Part shown: one piece after another, positions 1 to 8,673 of the stretch | Layout: every line of letters starts with the position of its first letter | Position numbering within the stretch: position 1 is the first letter of the stretch | Source: Rhizobium sp. 16-488-2b | Lineage (GTDB): Bacteria; Pseudomonadota; Alphaproteobacteria; Rhizobiales; Rhizobiaceae | Length of the DNA: 64,000 bases | Assembly (NCBI RefSeq): GCF_017741815.1 | Contig: NZ_JAGHMF010000008.1 | Coordinates: 310,001-374,000 of the forward strand | Reading direction: 5' to 3' | Notes under the pieces: model-generated | Seen by the model: the letters and a program-made list of their open reading frames with translations, nothing else | What the model was told of the DNA's origin: nothing | The model's database searches: none | Position numbers and translations under genes: made by a program

Positions 1-182
1 AGGCGGAAATCGCGAACATGCCGAAGTACGAGCACACCAAGGCATCGGAAGGCAAGCCCTACGGCTGGATCGCCCCAGAGGACGTGACCCTGACGATCTC
101 CTTGCTCGAAAAATACAGCGGCATGGCGCCCGGCCTGACGCCTGCCAAAATCTATGATGGGTCCTATTTGCCTGCCAACTGA
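1..182 (+). CDS. NitT/TauT-type ABC transporter substrate-binding protein, C-terminal end (partial)
   Basis: Open from the window start to TGA at 180-182; about 59 residues are visible (ending KIYDGSYLPAN). The pattern of acidic and aromatic residues, with a segment EDVTLTISLLEKYSG, is like the C-terminal helix of NMT1/SsuA-type periplasmic binding proteins. The ATPase and permease of a NitT/TauT importer follow on the same strand at 1085 and 1945, which supports the call. The binding protein would capture a small organic solute in the periplasm. The substrate cannot be told from the fragment, and the N-terminus with its signal peptide lies outside the window. Confidence 0.6.
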   Translation, partial: AEIANMPKYEHTKASEGKPYGWIAPEDVTLTISLLEKYSGMAPGLTPAKIYDGSYLPAN

Positions 183-247
183 CATGGCCGGGTGGCGCGC
201 GGCGCCACCCTCATCTCATCCTGATGCCTTGAGGCATGGAATTCCAC

Positions 248-1033
248 ATGGATCTCGGACTAAACAACAAGCACGCCTTGGTGCTCGGCGCCAGCCAGGG
301 GCTGGGGTTCGCCGTTGCCAAGGCGCTTCTCTCCGAGGGTGCGACAGTCACATTGAGCGGTCGCTCGCTAGAGCGGCTGGAAGCAGCACGCCGGAGCCTT
401 CCGCACGACCAACAAACTAATTGCCACCTTGCGGTCGCCGACCTTTCCGATCCGGATGCAGCTCGCAGGATCAGCGAGGCCGCGCAGGCAAACGCCGCGG
501 TCGACATCCTCGTCAACAACACCGGCGGCCCACCTCCCGGTCCGCCCTCCGCCGTCGATGTCGATGTCGTTTCAAGCCAGTTCGACGCGATGATCCGCCC
601 GGTTCTGTCGCTGACGCTCGATCTCGTCGCCTCGATGCGCGCGCAACAATGGGGCCGGGTTATCACCATCGCCTCAAGCGGCGTCGTTCAACCGATCCCG
701 CACCTTCCGATCTCGAACGCGCTCCGTTCGACCCTCGTCGGCTTCATGAAAACGCTCGCCGGCGAAGTGGCAAAGGATGGCGTGACCGTGAACATGCTGC
801 TGCCCGGGCGCATCGCAACCGCCAGAACCAAATCGCTCGACGCCGCACAGGCCGCGCGCAGCGGACGGGCGGTCGAGGAGATCGGCGCCGAATCCGCCGC
901 AACTATCCCGGCCGGCCGATACGGCACCGTGGAGGAATTCGGCGCGGTCGCCGCATTCCTTGCCGGCATGCCGGCCAGCTACGTCACCGGCAGCATGCTC
1001 CGCGTGGACGGCGGCACCATTCGCTCGATCTGA
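248..1033 (+). CDS. SDR family oxidoreductase
   Basis: A 261-residue short-chain dehydrogenase/reductase, the normal length for the classical family. The N-terminal cofactor motif GASQGLG, the NNTGG stretch corresponding to NNAG, and a C-terminal MLRVDGGT are visible. The usual YxxxK catalytic motif is not obvious: the equivalent region reads SNALRSTLVGFMKT, so the tyrosine may be replaced, as in some divergent SDRs. The ATG at 248 is preferred because GGAA lies about 8 bases upstream and the family usually begins MDLGL; an in-frame ATG at 236 is possible. It sits between the binding protein and the ATPase of the importer and probably acts on the imported compound. Confidence 0.8.
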   Translation: MDLGLNNKHALVLGASQGLGFAVAKALLSEGATVTLSGRSLERLEAARRSLPHDQQTNCHLAVADLSDPDAARRISEAAQANAAVDILVNNTGGPPPGPPSAVDVDVVSSQFDAMIRPVLSLTLDLVASMRAQQWGRVITIASSGVVQPIPHLPISNALRSTLVGFMKTLAGEVAKDGVTVNMLLPGRIATARTKSLDAAQAARSGRAVEEIGAESAATIPAGRYGTVEEFGAVAAFLAGMPASYVTGSMLRVDGGTIRSI

Positions 1034-1056
1034 ACGGGCACTCCTGCCCGTCCAAA
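1034..1056 (+). terminator. Stem-loop after the SDR gene
   Basis: ACGGGCA (1034-1040), loop CTCC and TGCCCGT (1045-1051) form a 7-bp stem followed by CCAAATTTTC. This is a weak intrinsic terminator or an mRNA-stabilising hairpin between the SDR and ATPase genes. A GC palindrome GGCCCGCGGGCC follows at 1064-1075. Confidence 0.4.
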
Positions 1057-1084
1057 TTTTCTCGGCCCGCGGGCCCTATAGGAG

Positions 1085-1942
1085 ATGGGGTTAGACCCAG
1101 ATGCAGAGATGAACGCTATTCCATCACAACACAGCATTCCTGAGACCACATCCAAAACGACCAAATCGAAGCATGTCGCCATCTCCGCCGTTTCGAAGTC
1201 CTTCGAGACCCGGAAAGGTACAGTGCACGCGCTGCAGGACGTGACACTATCGATCAACAAGGGCGAGTTCGTTTCGGTGCTCGGACCGAGTGGCTGCGGC
1301 AAGAGCACGCTGATGATGCTGCTTGCCGGCCTGACCTCCGTCTCACTCGGCCGCATCATGGTCGGCGACAAGCATATCGACGGCCCAAATGCCGACGCGG
1401 GCGTCGTCTTCCAGCAGGACGTGCTATTGGAGTGGCGCACGGCGCTCCAAAACGTCCTCCTGCAGGCCGAAGTCCGCAAATCCGACATGGCGCAGGCCAA
1501 AGAGCGGGCGCGGCAGCTGCTCAAGATGGTGTCCCTGCAGGATTTCGAGGATGCCTATCCGAAGGAGCTTTCGGGCGGCATGCGCCAGCGCGTCTCCATC
1601 TGTCGTGCGCTGCTGCACCGCCCGCCTCTGCTCTTGATGGATGAGCCGTTCGGCGCGCTCGATGCTATGACCCGCGACCAGCTCCAGATCGATCTGCTAC
1701 GCCTGTGCGCCGATAACGAAATGACGGTCTTCTTCATCACCCACTCGATCCAGGAGGCGATCTTCCTTAGCGACCGCGTCGTCGTCATGTCGCCGCGCCC
1801 GGGTCGCATTGAGAGGATCATCGACATCGACCTGCCGCGGCCGCGGCGACTTGCCATGCGCGAAGATCCGAAATTCACCGCCTACACGCGGGAGTTGACT
1901 TCGATCTTCAAGGGGCTTGGCGTTTTCCGGGAGGAATATTGA
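1085..1942 (+). CDS. ABC transporter ATP-binding protein, NitT/TauT (SsuB/TauB) family
   Basis: The cytoplasmic ATPase of an importer for small organic or anionic solutes. Walker A GPSGCGKST, the Q-loop FQQDVLL, signature LSGGMRQRV, Walker B LLLMDEPFGALD and the switch histidine in FFITHSIQEA are all present, so it should hydrolyse ATP. At 285 residues it is slightly long for the family because of a Ser/Thr-rich N-terminal extension. The start is uncertain: GGAG directly touches the ATG at 1085, and the in-frame ATG at 1109 is an alternative. The stop overlaps the permease start region, indicating translational coupling. Confidence 0.9.
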   Translation: MGLDPDAEMNAIPSQHSIPETTSKTTKSKHVAISAVSKSFETRKGTVHALQDVTLSINKGEFVSVLGPSGCGKSTLMMLLAGLTSVSLGRIMVGDKHIDGPNADAGVVFQQDVLLEWRTALQNVLLQAEVRKSDMAQAKERARQLLKMVSLQDFEDAYPKELSGGMRQRVSICRALLHRPPLLLMDEPFGALDAMTRDQLQIDLLRLCADNEMTVFFITHSIQEAIFLSDRVVVMSPRPGRIERIIDIDLPRPRRLAMREDPKFTAYTRELTSIFKGLGVFREEY

Positions 1943-1944
1943 TC

Positions 1945-2763
1945 ATGGCGCAGCTTGCAGACACACACACCGAGTACAGACAAAACCTGGTTTCGCGCGC
2001 GCTTGCGGCCGTGCCGCCGGCATTTTGGGCACTCGCCGCCATTCTCGTGCTCTGGGAACTCGCCGTCCGTATCGCCGAGGTTCCCGCCTTCATCCTGCCG
2101 CCCCCGTCGGCGATCTTCGAGGAGATCGTCAGCTATGGGCATCGCCTCGCTCCGAACGCGCTGGTGACGCTGAGCGAGGTGCTTCTCGGCTTCCTCTGTT
2201 CCGTTGCCGTCGGCGTGCCGCTCGCGGTGATGATCGTCTATTCCAGGTTCATGGAAAAGGCGATCTATCCGCTGATCGTCGCCAGCCAGACCATTCCGAA
2301 GGTCGCCATCGCGCCTTTGATGTTGACCTGGTTTGGCTACGGCATGGCGCCGAAGATCGTGATCGTCGTGATGTTGTCCTTCCTTCCCATCGTCATCAAT
2401 TCGGTGATGGGCCTGAAGTCGGCATCGCGGGAGATGATCTATCTCTCGCGTTCGATGGGCGCCAGCGGCTGGCAGACTTTCTGGAAATTCCGCCTGCCTC
2501 AGGCGCTTCCCAGCATTTTCGCCGGCCTGAAGCTGGCAACGGCGCTCTCGGTCATTGGCGCGATCGTCGCCGAGTTCATCGGCGCCGACAAGGGGCTCGG
2601 CTACCTGATCCTGATCGCCGGCGGCAATTTCGATATCGCCCGGCAGTTCGCTGCAGTGGTGATCATCTCACTGATCGGCGTTCTGTTCTTCGCCGCTCTG
2701 GAACGCATCGAGAGGATCGCGATCCCGTGGAAGAGAAGCGCCGAGGCTGACGACCGGCACTGA
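1945..2763 (+). CDS. ABC transporter permease, NitT/TauT (SsuC/TauC) family
   Basis: An inner-membrane permease of about 272 residues with six predicted hydrophobic segments, the first near residues 20-40 (VPPAFWALAAILVLWELAV). A cytoplasmic EAA-type loop reads SRSMGASGWQTFWKFRLPQA, with the conserved Gly contacting the ATPase. It pairs with the ATPase at 1085 and the binding protein at the window start. GGAGG lies at 1929-1933. The ATG at 1945 has an 11-base spacer; a TTG at 1939, overlapping the preceding stop, has a shorter one and is an alternative. Last gene of the rightward operon, followed by a strong terminator. Confidence 0.9.
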   Translation: MAQLADTHTEYRQNLVSRALAAVPPAFWALAAILVLWELAVRIAEVPAFILPPPSAIFEEIVSYGHRLAPNALVTLSEVLLGFLCSVAVGVPLAVMIVYSRFMEKAIYPLIVASQTIPKVAIAPLMLTWFGYGMAPKIVIVVMLSFLPIVINSVMGLKSASREMIYLSRSMGASGWQTFWKFRLPQALPSIFAGLKLATALSVIGAIVAEFIGADKGLGYLILIAGGNFDIARQFAAVVIISLIGVLFFAALERIERIAIPWKRSAEADDRH

Positions 2764-2787
2764 AGCTACCCCCCAATCACAAGACAG

Positions 2788-2813
2788 ATGCCGCCTGCGA
2801 AGGCGGCATTTTT
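2788..2813 (+). terminator. Rho-independent terminator of the 1-2763 operon
   Basis: ATGCCGCC (2788-2795), a short TGCGAA loop, and GGCGGCAT (2802-2809) running into a T-rich tail. It lies 24 bases after the permease stop. Confidence 0.8.
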
Positions 2814-2854
2814 ATTGCCGGCAATGTTTCCGATGCTCACGCGAGAGGCACCAA

Positions 2855-2884
2855 AACGAAGAAAGCCCGGCGACGCGCCGGGCT
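2855..2884 (-). terminator. Rho-independent terminator of the Rieske oxygenase operon
   Basis: On the minus strand AGCCCGGCG and CGCCGGGCT (2864-2872 with 2876-2884, three-base loop) form a 9-bp GC stem followed by TTTCTTCGTTTT. It lies 27 bases beyond the reductase stop. Confidence 0.8.
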
Positions 2885-2910
2885 ACTCTTTCAACGCAAA
2901 TTTTACTCGA

Positions 2911-3975
2911 TCAAATATCGAGAACGAGACGATCGCTCTTGGCGCCGGAGCAGCAGATCATGATGAGCTTGTTGCTGTCCTTTTCGCGCGAGGACAGGAC
3001 ATTGTCCTTGTGGTCGCACTCGCCTTCGAGAACGACCGTTTCGCAGGTGCCGCAGACGCCCTCACCGCAGGAGTGAGCAACGGCAACGCCATTGTCCATC
3101 AGCACCTGCATGATCGACTGGCCGGCGGGAATGAAGAATTCCAGACCTCGGCGCTTGAGCACCACGGTGAAGTCCTGCGTCGGCCTGGCATTGGTGCCGG
3201 CGAAATGCTCGACATGGACATTGTCGTCCGGGCGCCAGCCAGCCGAAGCCTTGAAGGTCTCGATCATCTTCCTGGGGCCGCAGCAATAGACATGGGCGGC
3301 CTTCGGAATGCCGACAGCGAGCTTGAGCAAGGGCATGACCTTGCCGGCCTCATCGTCGAAATGGACATGCACACGTCCGGGCATTGTGGCCTCGAGCGCT
3401 TCGAGCTCGTCGAGGAAGGCCGCGCTCTGGCGATTGCGCGCGGCGTAAAAGAGCTTCCAGGCGCGGCCAAAGGCTTCGAGATGCCGGATCATCGACAGGA
3501 TGGGCGTGATGCCGATGCCGCCGGCGAAGAAGGCGCTCTGCTCGGCGTCATCGACCAGCGCGAAGGTGTTGTGCGGCGGATCGATTGTCAGCACATCACC
3601 AACGGTCAGCGTCTCGACGACATAGGCGGAACCGCCCCGGCTGGCAGCATCGCGGTTGACGGCGATGATGTAGCGATCGGTCGTGTCGGGACCATTGGTC
3701 AGCGAATAGGAGCGGCTGAGATCGCCGGGCAGTTTGAGATTGATGTGCGAGCCGGCGGAAAAGGGCGGCAGTGGCGAACCATCGGCGGAGACGAACTCAA
3801 CGGCGCGGATGGTTTGTGCCGCCATATGGATGGCGTGGACACGCACGCTCAAAGGCTTGGCATGGGCCGGCGCATGATGGTGAGCGTCGGACATGTCCGC
3901 TCCCCCGAAATCTGGAATTTGGGCGGAAAGATCCGGCACGATTGCGCCGGATCCAAGCGTGAGACCTTCGCTCAT
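2911..3975 (-). CDS. PDR/VanB-type oxidoreductase (reductase partner of the Rieske oxygenase)
   Basis: A 354-residue iron-sulfur flavoprotein of the phthalate dioxygenase reductase class that passes electrons from NAD(P)H through FMN to a plant-type [2Fe-2S] centre. The flavin-binding motif RSYSLTN and the nucleotide-binding motif GGIGITPILSM are in the first two thirds. The C-terminal ferredoxin domain carries CGEGVCGTC and a distal cysteine pair in IMICCSG. The first 45 residues are a His-rich extension (DAHHHAPAHAK); an internal ATG about 28 codons in could be the real start. The gene overlaps the Rieske oxygenase stop by 4 bases (ATGA), strong evidence that the two are one electron-transfer system. 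Confidence 0.92.
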   Translation of the reverse strand: MSEGLTLGSGAIVPDLSAQIPDFGGADMSDAHHHAPAHAKPLSVRVHAIHMAAQTIRAVEFVSADGSPLPPFSAGSHINLKLPGDLSRSYSLTNGPDTTDRYIIAVNRDAASRGGSAYVVETLTVGDVLTIDPPHNTFALVDDAEQSAFFAGGIGITPILSMIRHLEAFGRAWKLFYAARNRQSAAFLDELEALEATMPGRVHVHFDDEAGKVMPLLKLAVGIPKAAHVYCCGPRKMIETFKASAGWRPDDNVHVEHFAGTNARPTQDFTVVLKRRGLEFFIPAGQSIMQVLMDNGVAVAHSCGEGVCGTCETVVLEGECDHKDNVLSSREKDSNKLIMICCSGAKSDRLVLDI

Positions 3976-5303
3976 TCGGCCGCGGCCATCTTGGGCTTGT
4001 AGCCCTTGACCTCGGCCATCTTCTCTTCATAGCCATCGAGCCAGTCGGTGCCATAGGGCACAACGATGTCGCCGCCGCGGGCATCGCGGGCATATTCGGG
4101 ATGGTCGACGAAGTCGGGCAGTTTGCCCGTGGCGGCATATTCCTTGGCCGCATCGAGCATCACGCGGCGGGTGAGGATGACCATGCGGTCGGAGGCGGCA
4201 AGGTGCTCCATCTCGCGATCGACGATGGCGCCCATGGATTCCTGGATCATCTGATCCTGCAGCGGCACGCCGACGACGCCGGTGTAGCTATCGCCATTGC
4301 GCTGCCATTCGCGATCGATGCCATAATCGTTGGAGCGATCCTTGACCGGGCGCCAACGGCCCTTCCAATCGGTGGTGGTGGGCAGGTATTCGAGCGGGCG
4401 AGCGAGACCGCCAACAGGCGTGCCATCCTTGTACTTAAAGTTCTTCTTGCCGCCGCCCGAGGCACGACGCAGGTCGATATTGAAGATCATGGTTGATTCG
4501 TCGTCGATCGGCACCCACGCATTAGCCGTTACGGCATTTTCGAGATCGCCACCGGGATAGGTCACCCAGATCGGAAACAGATAGCTGGCAAAGCGGTGAT
4601 GCTCGGTGCCTTCATAGGCATTGCGCTGGGCCGAATACATGGTGCCGTAACTGGTCACGGTCACGTTAATCTTGGGCGCCTTTTCAGTGACGGTGAACAC
4701 TTCCGGATCGGAGAGATCGAGCTTTTCGCCATCAATGCCGCCAACGTGCAGGAAGCCCAGATGCGAGGTATCGATATCGCCTTCCAGAGCCTGCATATAG
4801 TTGCAGTCGCGGTGCGTGAGCGCGATGTTGCGGTCATCGCCATCGCCCATGATAGCCTCGATCTCGGGCAGCTCCGGCGGATTTTCCTGACGCTCGCCCA
4901 TATAGGCGAAGACGAGACCACCGGATTCCTTCACGCGGTACGCGATCGCCGGCGTGCCGGCCGGATATTTCGACTTGTCCTCAAGGTTCGGCTGATCGAG
5001 ACATTTGCCGGTGACGTCGAATTTCCAGCCATGATAGGCACAGCGAATGCCGCCCATTTCGTTGCGGCCGAAGAACAGTGACGCACAGCGATGCGGGCAT
5101 CGATGGTCGAATACCCCTACCCGGCCCTCGCTGTCGCGGAAGGCCACTAGCTTCTCGCCTAGGATCATCAGGCGTACGGGATCGCCATCGGCCTTCAATT
5201 CCGAGGACATGCAAACAGGCATCCAGAACTGACGGAAGAAGTTGCCCATAAGCGTGCCCTTGCCAACGCGGCTGAGCTGTTGATTTTCTTCTGCGGTGAT
5301 CAT
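3972..5303 (-). CDS. Rieske [2Fe-2S] ring-hydroxylating oxygenase, large subunit
   Basis: A 443-residue oxygenase of the phthalate 4,5-dioxygenase/Rieske O-demethylase type. The Rieske centre is CPHRC near residue 70 followed by CAYHGW, giving the CxH and CxxH ligands. The mononuclear iron site is in DIDTSHLGFLH (Asp and two His). No small subunit gene is nearby, as is usual for this alpha-only group. The start at 5303 is chosen because AGGAGAC lies just upstream; the frame is open further upstream, but that stretch overlaps the neighbouring hydrolase gene. It would hydroxylate or N/O-dealkylate a ring using electrons from the reductase at 2911. The substrate is unknown; its neighbours suggest a nitrogen compound. 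Confidence 0.92.
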   Translation of the reverse strand: MITAEENQQLSRVGKGTLMGNFFRQFWMPVCMSSELKADGDPVRLMILGEKLVAFRDSEGRVGVFDHRCPHRCASLFFGRNEMGGIRCAYHGWKFDVTGKCLDQPNLEDKSKYPAGTPAIAYRVKESGGLVFAYMGERQENPPELPEIEAIMGDGDDRNIALTHRDCNYMQALEGDIDTSHLGFLHVGGIDGEKLDLSDPEVFTVTEKAPKINVTVTSYGTMYSAQRNAYEGTEHHRFASYLFPIWVTYPGGDLENAVTANAWVPIDDESTMIFNIDLRRASGGGKKNFKYKDGTPVGGLARPLEYLPTTTDWKGRWRPVKDRSNDYGIDREWQRNGDSYTGVVGVPLQDQMIQESMGAIVDREMEHLAASDRMVILTRRVMLDAAKEYAATGKLPDFVDHPEYARDARGGDIVVPYGTDWLDGYEEKMAEVKGYKPKMAAAE

Positions 5304-5319
5304 TCCTTGTCTCCTGATC

Positions 5320-6363
5320 TTATCGTTCGGAAAGAGGTTCGAGAACGCGGGCGCGCTCCAGATTGGTGCGTGAGATCTCGACGGCCGTCTTGGTCTCGGC
5401 GGCATCGGCCATCGGCGTGTCGCGGAAATGGTCCGGCGGGTAGAAGGCCGCCTGCTGGTAATAGCTGCGGTACATTTCGAAGCGAGCCCGCAGCAGCGGG
5501 TTGTGGGTGCCGGTATCGGTGCGGCGATCGATGCGGAGCTTCTCGATGTCGATGATGCCGGAAACGCCGATGCCTTCCTCCGCGCTCTCCTCGAAGGCGA
5601 TGGTGTCGCCGAAATGATCGAGGATGTGCGAACGGCCGCCAACGATGGAATTGTCAGGCGAAAAGCCGATCGGACCGGCGACGTTGGCGCTGATCAGGTA
5701 GCACATGTTCTCGGCGGCGCGCGCGACCTTGGCCGCCTCCTGCCCGGTCGTGAACTTGGAATTGGTCGGGTGCAGGATCACCTCGGCGCCCTGCATCATG
5801 TAACAGCGCGCGACCTCCGGGACATTGATCTCGCCGCAGGGGATCAGCGCAAGGCGGCCAAGCTCGGTATCGGCGATCGGGAAGACCTGATCTTCAGGCG
5901 TCGCGTCCAGATAGTCGGACATGAAGTCGTGAACGGAGGGAAACGCCGCCGTGTTGACGCGACGGTAGTTAACGACGATCTCGCCGTCACGGCCGATCAG
6001 GAAGGACGAGTTGAAGTAGCGGCCCGGCCATTCGCTCGGCGCCTCGAACATGTTGCCGGCGATGAAGATCCCTTCCCGCTTGGCAAGCGCCTGCAGCGGC
6101 TCCGTCAGCGGACCGGGAATGGTCGAACAGGCTCTCTCGATCCACGGACCAACCTTCATGGAAAGCGGCGGCCCCTGCAAGGCGAACTCGGGGAAAACGA
6201 CGAGGTCGGGCTTCTCACTCGATGCGCAGGCTTGCTCGATCAGCCCAAGCAGACGATCCAGATTTCGCTTCATGACGTCCTTGGCGGCTTGGTTGTCCGG
6301 CGCCTGAGTCGCTCGTTCACTGCGCATCTGGATACTGGTCGCGCGCCAGGGGTTGACTGCCAT
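5320..6363 (-). CDS. Nitrilase-superfamily carbon-nitrogen hydrolase
   Basis: A 347-residue member of the nitrilase/amidase superfamily, which cleaves amides, nitriles or N-carbamoyl compounds through a Glu-Lys-Cys triad. Glu59 (FPEF) and Cys176 (IPCGE) are visible. The usual YRK lysine position reads YRR (residues 133-135), so the general-acid lysine is replaced by arginine or displaced. ATG 6363 has GGAGAG upstream; a GTG two codons earlier is less likely. It is the first gene of the leftward operon with the Rieske oxygenase (16-base gap) and its reductase, and it faces the GntR regulator. A beta-ureidopropionase-like step is one possibility, not shown. Confidence 0.82.
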   Translation of the reverse strand: MAVNPWRATSIQMRSERATQAPDNQAAKDVMKRNLDRLLGLIEQACASSEKPDLVVFPEFALQGPPLSMKVGPWIERACSTIPGPLTEPLQALAKREGIFIAGNMFEAPSEWPGRYFNSSFLIGRDGEIVVNYRRVNTAAFPSVHDFMSDYLDATPEDQVFPIADTELGRLALIPCGEINVPEVARCYMMQGAEVILHPTNSKFTTGQEAAKVARAAENMCYLISANVAGPIGFSPDNSIVGGRSHILDHFGDTIAFEESAEEGIGVSGIIDIEKLRIDRRTDTGTHNPLLRARFEMYRSYYQQAAFYPPDHFRDTPMADAAETKTAVEISRTNLERARVLEPLSER

Positions 6364-6401
6364 ATTCACTCTCCATCAATTTGGCGGACAACTTGCACGC
6401 C

Positions 6402-6415
6402 ATTGGTATACCAAT
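6402..6415. promoter_or_regulatory. Palindromic operator for the adjacent GntR/FCD regulator
   Basis: A perfect 14-bp palindrome, ATTGGTATACCAAT, 39 bases upstream of the nitrilase start in the divergent region with gntR. The TTGG-N4-CCAA form and its TGGTATACCA core match the usual operator type of FCD-group GntR regulators. A weaker relative, GGGATACCAAG, lies near 6505-6515. Confidence 0.65.
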
Positions 6416-6585
6416 TTGTAGCGTGGCTTTTCCTGTTTGCCAAGTGCTGTTTTGCAAGGGATTTTGCGATGATAATGTATCGATGTAGAGAAATAGCAGA
6501 TATGGGATACCAAGATTATTCCCGCCGTCTTCCAGCGGAGCACAAGCTGGGCTAGGGGATAGCAGGATTTTGATCGGGGGATTAC

Positions 6586-7269
6586 ATGACCGAATCTGAC
6601 CATGACCAGTTTGCCGCAGCACTTTCGGCGGACCGTGTGAATTTGACGGAACAGGTCTATGACCAGTTGATCGAGATATTGATCAAGGGGGAGTTGCGCC
6701 CCGGTGACGTCATCGTCGAGCGGCGCATGGCCGACCGGCTGAATGCATCGCGTACGCCGATCCGCGAAGTGCTCGGCAGGCTCGAGGCGGAAGGCCTCGT
6801 CTACAAGCAGCCGGGACGCGGCGTGACCGTCAGCCCTTTTTCCACCGAGGCTTTCGTTGAGCTGCTGCATGTGCGCCAGTTGCTGGAATCGGATGCCGCA
6901 CGGCTTGCCGCCGGTCGCATCCCTCCGGCGCGCGTCGAGGAAATCCGCGCGGCATTGCAGGAACTTGGCCAAAAGCCCGCCCCTACGCTCAGCGAAATAT
7001 GGGACGTCGATGACATGCTGCATGGCGAGATCGCGGATGCGGCGGGCAACGCGCTGCTGGCGGGCATGATCCGCGACCTGCGCAGGCGCACCCACGTCTT
7101 CAACGCCTATCGCAACCCGTCGAAGTACAAGTTCGGCGTGGAAGAGAACGCAGCACTTCTCGACGCCATTTCCAGCGGTGACCAGGAAAAGGCTCGCAGC
7201 GCGATGGCCAACCACATCGAAAGTGTGAAGCTGGCGATCATCGATCGGCTGACTGGGGCGATGCGCTAG
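6586..7269 (+). CDS. GntR family transcriptional regulator, FCD (FadR C-terminal) subgroup
   Basis: 227 residues. The N-terminal winged helix-turn-helix covers about residues 18-85, with the diagnostic MADRLNASRTPIREVLGRL. The C-terminal helical effector domain has the metal-binding pattern (DDMLHGEI around residue 145 and a late NHIESVK). Such regulators usually repress a neighbouring catabolic operon until an organic acid binds. It is divergent from the nitrilase-Rieske operon and convergent with the amidohydrolase at 7288. A GGGGG stretch sits about 6 bases before the ATG. Matching operators at 6402 and 8696 suggest that it controls both flanking units. Confidence 0.93.
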   Translation: MTESDHDQFAAALSADRVNLTEQVYDQLIEILIKGELRPGDVIVERRMADRLNASRTPIREVLGRLEAEGLVYKQPGRGVTVSPFSTEAFVELLHVRQLLESDAARLAAGRIPPARVEEIRAALQELGQKPAPTLSEIWDVDDMLHGEIADAAGNALLAGMIRDLRRRTHVFNAYRNPSKYKFGVEENAALLDAISSGDQEKARSAMANHIESVKLAIIDRLTGAMR

Positions 7270-7287
7270 AGATAGACGCCCGTGCCG

Positions 7288-8637
7288 TCAGCTCCGGCGC
7301 GGAACGTACCGCCCGTACCCAGCCGCATCAGTGACGGCAACGCCGTCCCACACCTTCCGGCCGCGCACGAAGGTTGCCGAAGGCCGAACCGTGAATGTCA
7401 TGCCGTTGTAGGCGCTCCAGCCAGGCCCATCGGGATTTGCCGTCGCATCGTAGACAAAGTCCTCCGGCGACAGAACCGCGATATCGGCGTCGAAGCCAGG
7501 CGCGATGCGCCCTTTGCGTGAGAGACCGAAGAAGCGGGCCGGACGGTCGGCAAGATACTCAGCGGTCAGCATCGCGGCCTGAACATTATCCTTACGTTTT
7601 GCCGCGGCCGTGAAGAAAGCGGGCACCATGGCCTCGAGGCCCGGCATGCCGGCGGCAACGTCGAAGATCGATGCACTGGTCTTTCGCTCGAGCGGCCAGG
7701 CGCTGTGGTCGGACGAGACGAAGCTGCACAATCCTTGCTCCAGAACACCCCAGAGCGCCTCCGTCTGCCCCGGCCGGATCGGCGGATTGACCTTCAGGAG
7801 TCCCTTGAGACGCGGCATGTCGGTCTGCGCATCGAAGAGCAGGTAGTGAACGCACATCTCGGCGGTGGCCGCGACGCCGCGCTCGCGATAGGCGCGCGCC
7901 ATCTCGAAGCCTTCGGGAACCGAGATATGGACGATATGGGCATGGGCCTCGGTCGACGCCGCGACTTCGAAGAAAGTGCTCGTCGCCGCCAGTTCCGCCA
8001 CGGGCGGCCGGCTCTGGCTGTGATATTCCGCGCCGGTCTTACCCTCCTCTTTCAGTGCCTTCGTCGCATGCGCGACGATCTCCTGGTCCTCGTTGTGCAG
8101 GCCGAGCGGCAGGCAGGTGCCCTCCAGCGCCTTGAGAAGCACCAGCGTGGCGGAATTGTCGATCCGCGGGAAACGGTCCGGATGGGCTTCGAAGGACGAG
8201 ATCTTGAACGCGCAGACGCCCTCATCGATCAGGCCCCGGATGTCCGACAGGTCGGGCCTCGTGGGGATCGTTCCATAGAGAGCGACGTCGCAGACAGCGT
8301 GCTCGCCGATCGCGGCGATCTTTTCCCGCAGCACTACAGCCTTCGTCACCGGGATCGGATGGTCATAGGGCATGTCGACGATCGTCGTCACGCCGCCGAT
8401 GACGGCGGCCTTGGTCGTCGGCGCCATGCCGGCGAAGCCGATCTGGCTTCCGGCGTGGGTCTGCCCGTCGACCGCTCCGGGGAGAAGCCAGGCCGAGCCG
8501 AAATCCTGTATTTCCGCCGCCTCGGGCGCGTCGCCGGTTCCAACGGCGACGATCGTTCCGTCGGTGATCGCGATCCAGCCATCTTCGACAATACCTGATG
8601 CCGTGACCACCCGTCCCTTCAATACTCGCTCGATCAT
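7288..8637 (-). CDS. Cyclic amidohydrolase (dihydroorotase/allantoinase/hydantoinase-like)
   Basis: A 449-residue TIM-barrel amidohydrolase of the urea-opening ring group. It hydrolyses a cyclic amide or imide bond in family members. Metal ligands visible are His61, the carboxylatable Lys145 (AFKISS), His181 (LHNEDQ), His237 (IVHIS) and Asp310 (SSDHSAW). The first histidine of the usual DxHxH motif is Gln59 (DGQTH), so one metal ligand is altered. The protein ends with the usual small beta domain. Upstream half-sites resemble the GntR operator, tying it to the Rieske and nitrilase genes. Substrate unknown. Confidence 0.85.
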   Translation of the reverse strand: MIERVLKGRVVTASGIVEDGWIAITDGTIVAVGTGDAPEAAEIQDFGSAWLLPGAVDGQTHAGSQIGFAGMAPTTKAAVIGGVTTIVDMPYDHPIPVTKAVVLREKIAAIGEHAVCDVALYGTIPTRPDLSDIRGLIDEGVCAFKISSFEAHPDRFPRIDNSATLVLLKALEGTCLPLGLHNEDQEIVAHATKALKEEGKTGAEYHSQSRPPVAELAATSTFFEVAASTEAHAHIVHISVPEGFEMARAYRERGVAATAEMCVHYLLFDAQTDMPRLKGLLKVNPPIRPGQTEALWGVLEQGLCSFVSSDHSAWPLERKTSASIFDVAAGMPGLEAMVPAFFTAAAKRKDNVQAAMLTAEYLADRPARFFGLSRKGRIAPGFDADIAVLSPEDFVYDATANPDGPGWSAYNGMTFTVRPSATFVRGRKVWDGVAVTDAAGYGRYVPRRS

Positions 8638-8673
8638 TTCGCCTGCTCCCTCATTCTATCGACGTGTAAATTT

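Noticed and set aside
1064..1075. GC palindrome GGCCCGCGGGCC as an operator
   Set aside because: Short GC palindromes are common at this composition, and it lies in an operon rather than at a promoter.
2788..4002. Rightward open frame of about 400 codons
   Set aside because: Antisense to the reductase gene, starting inside a terminator hairpin.
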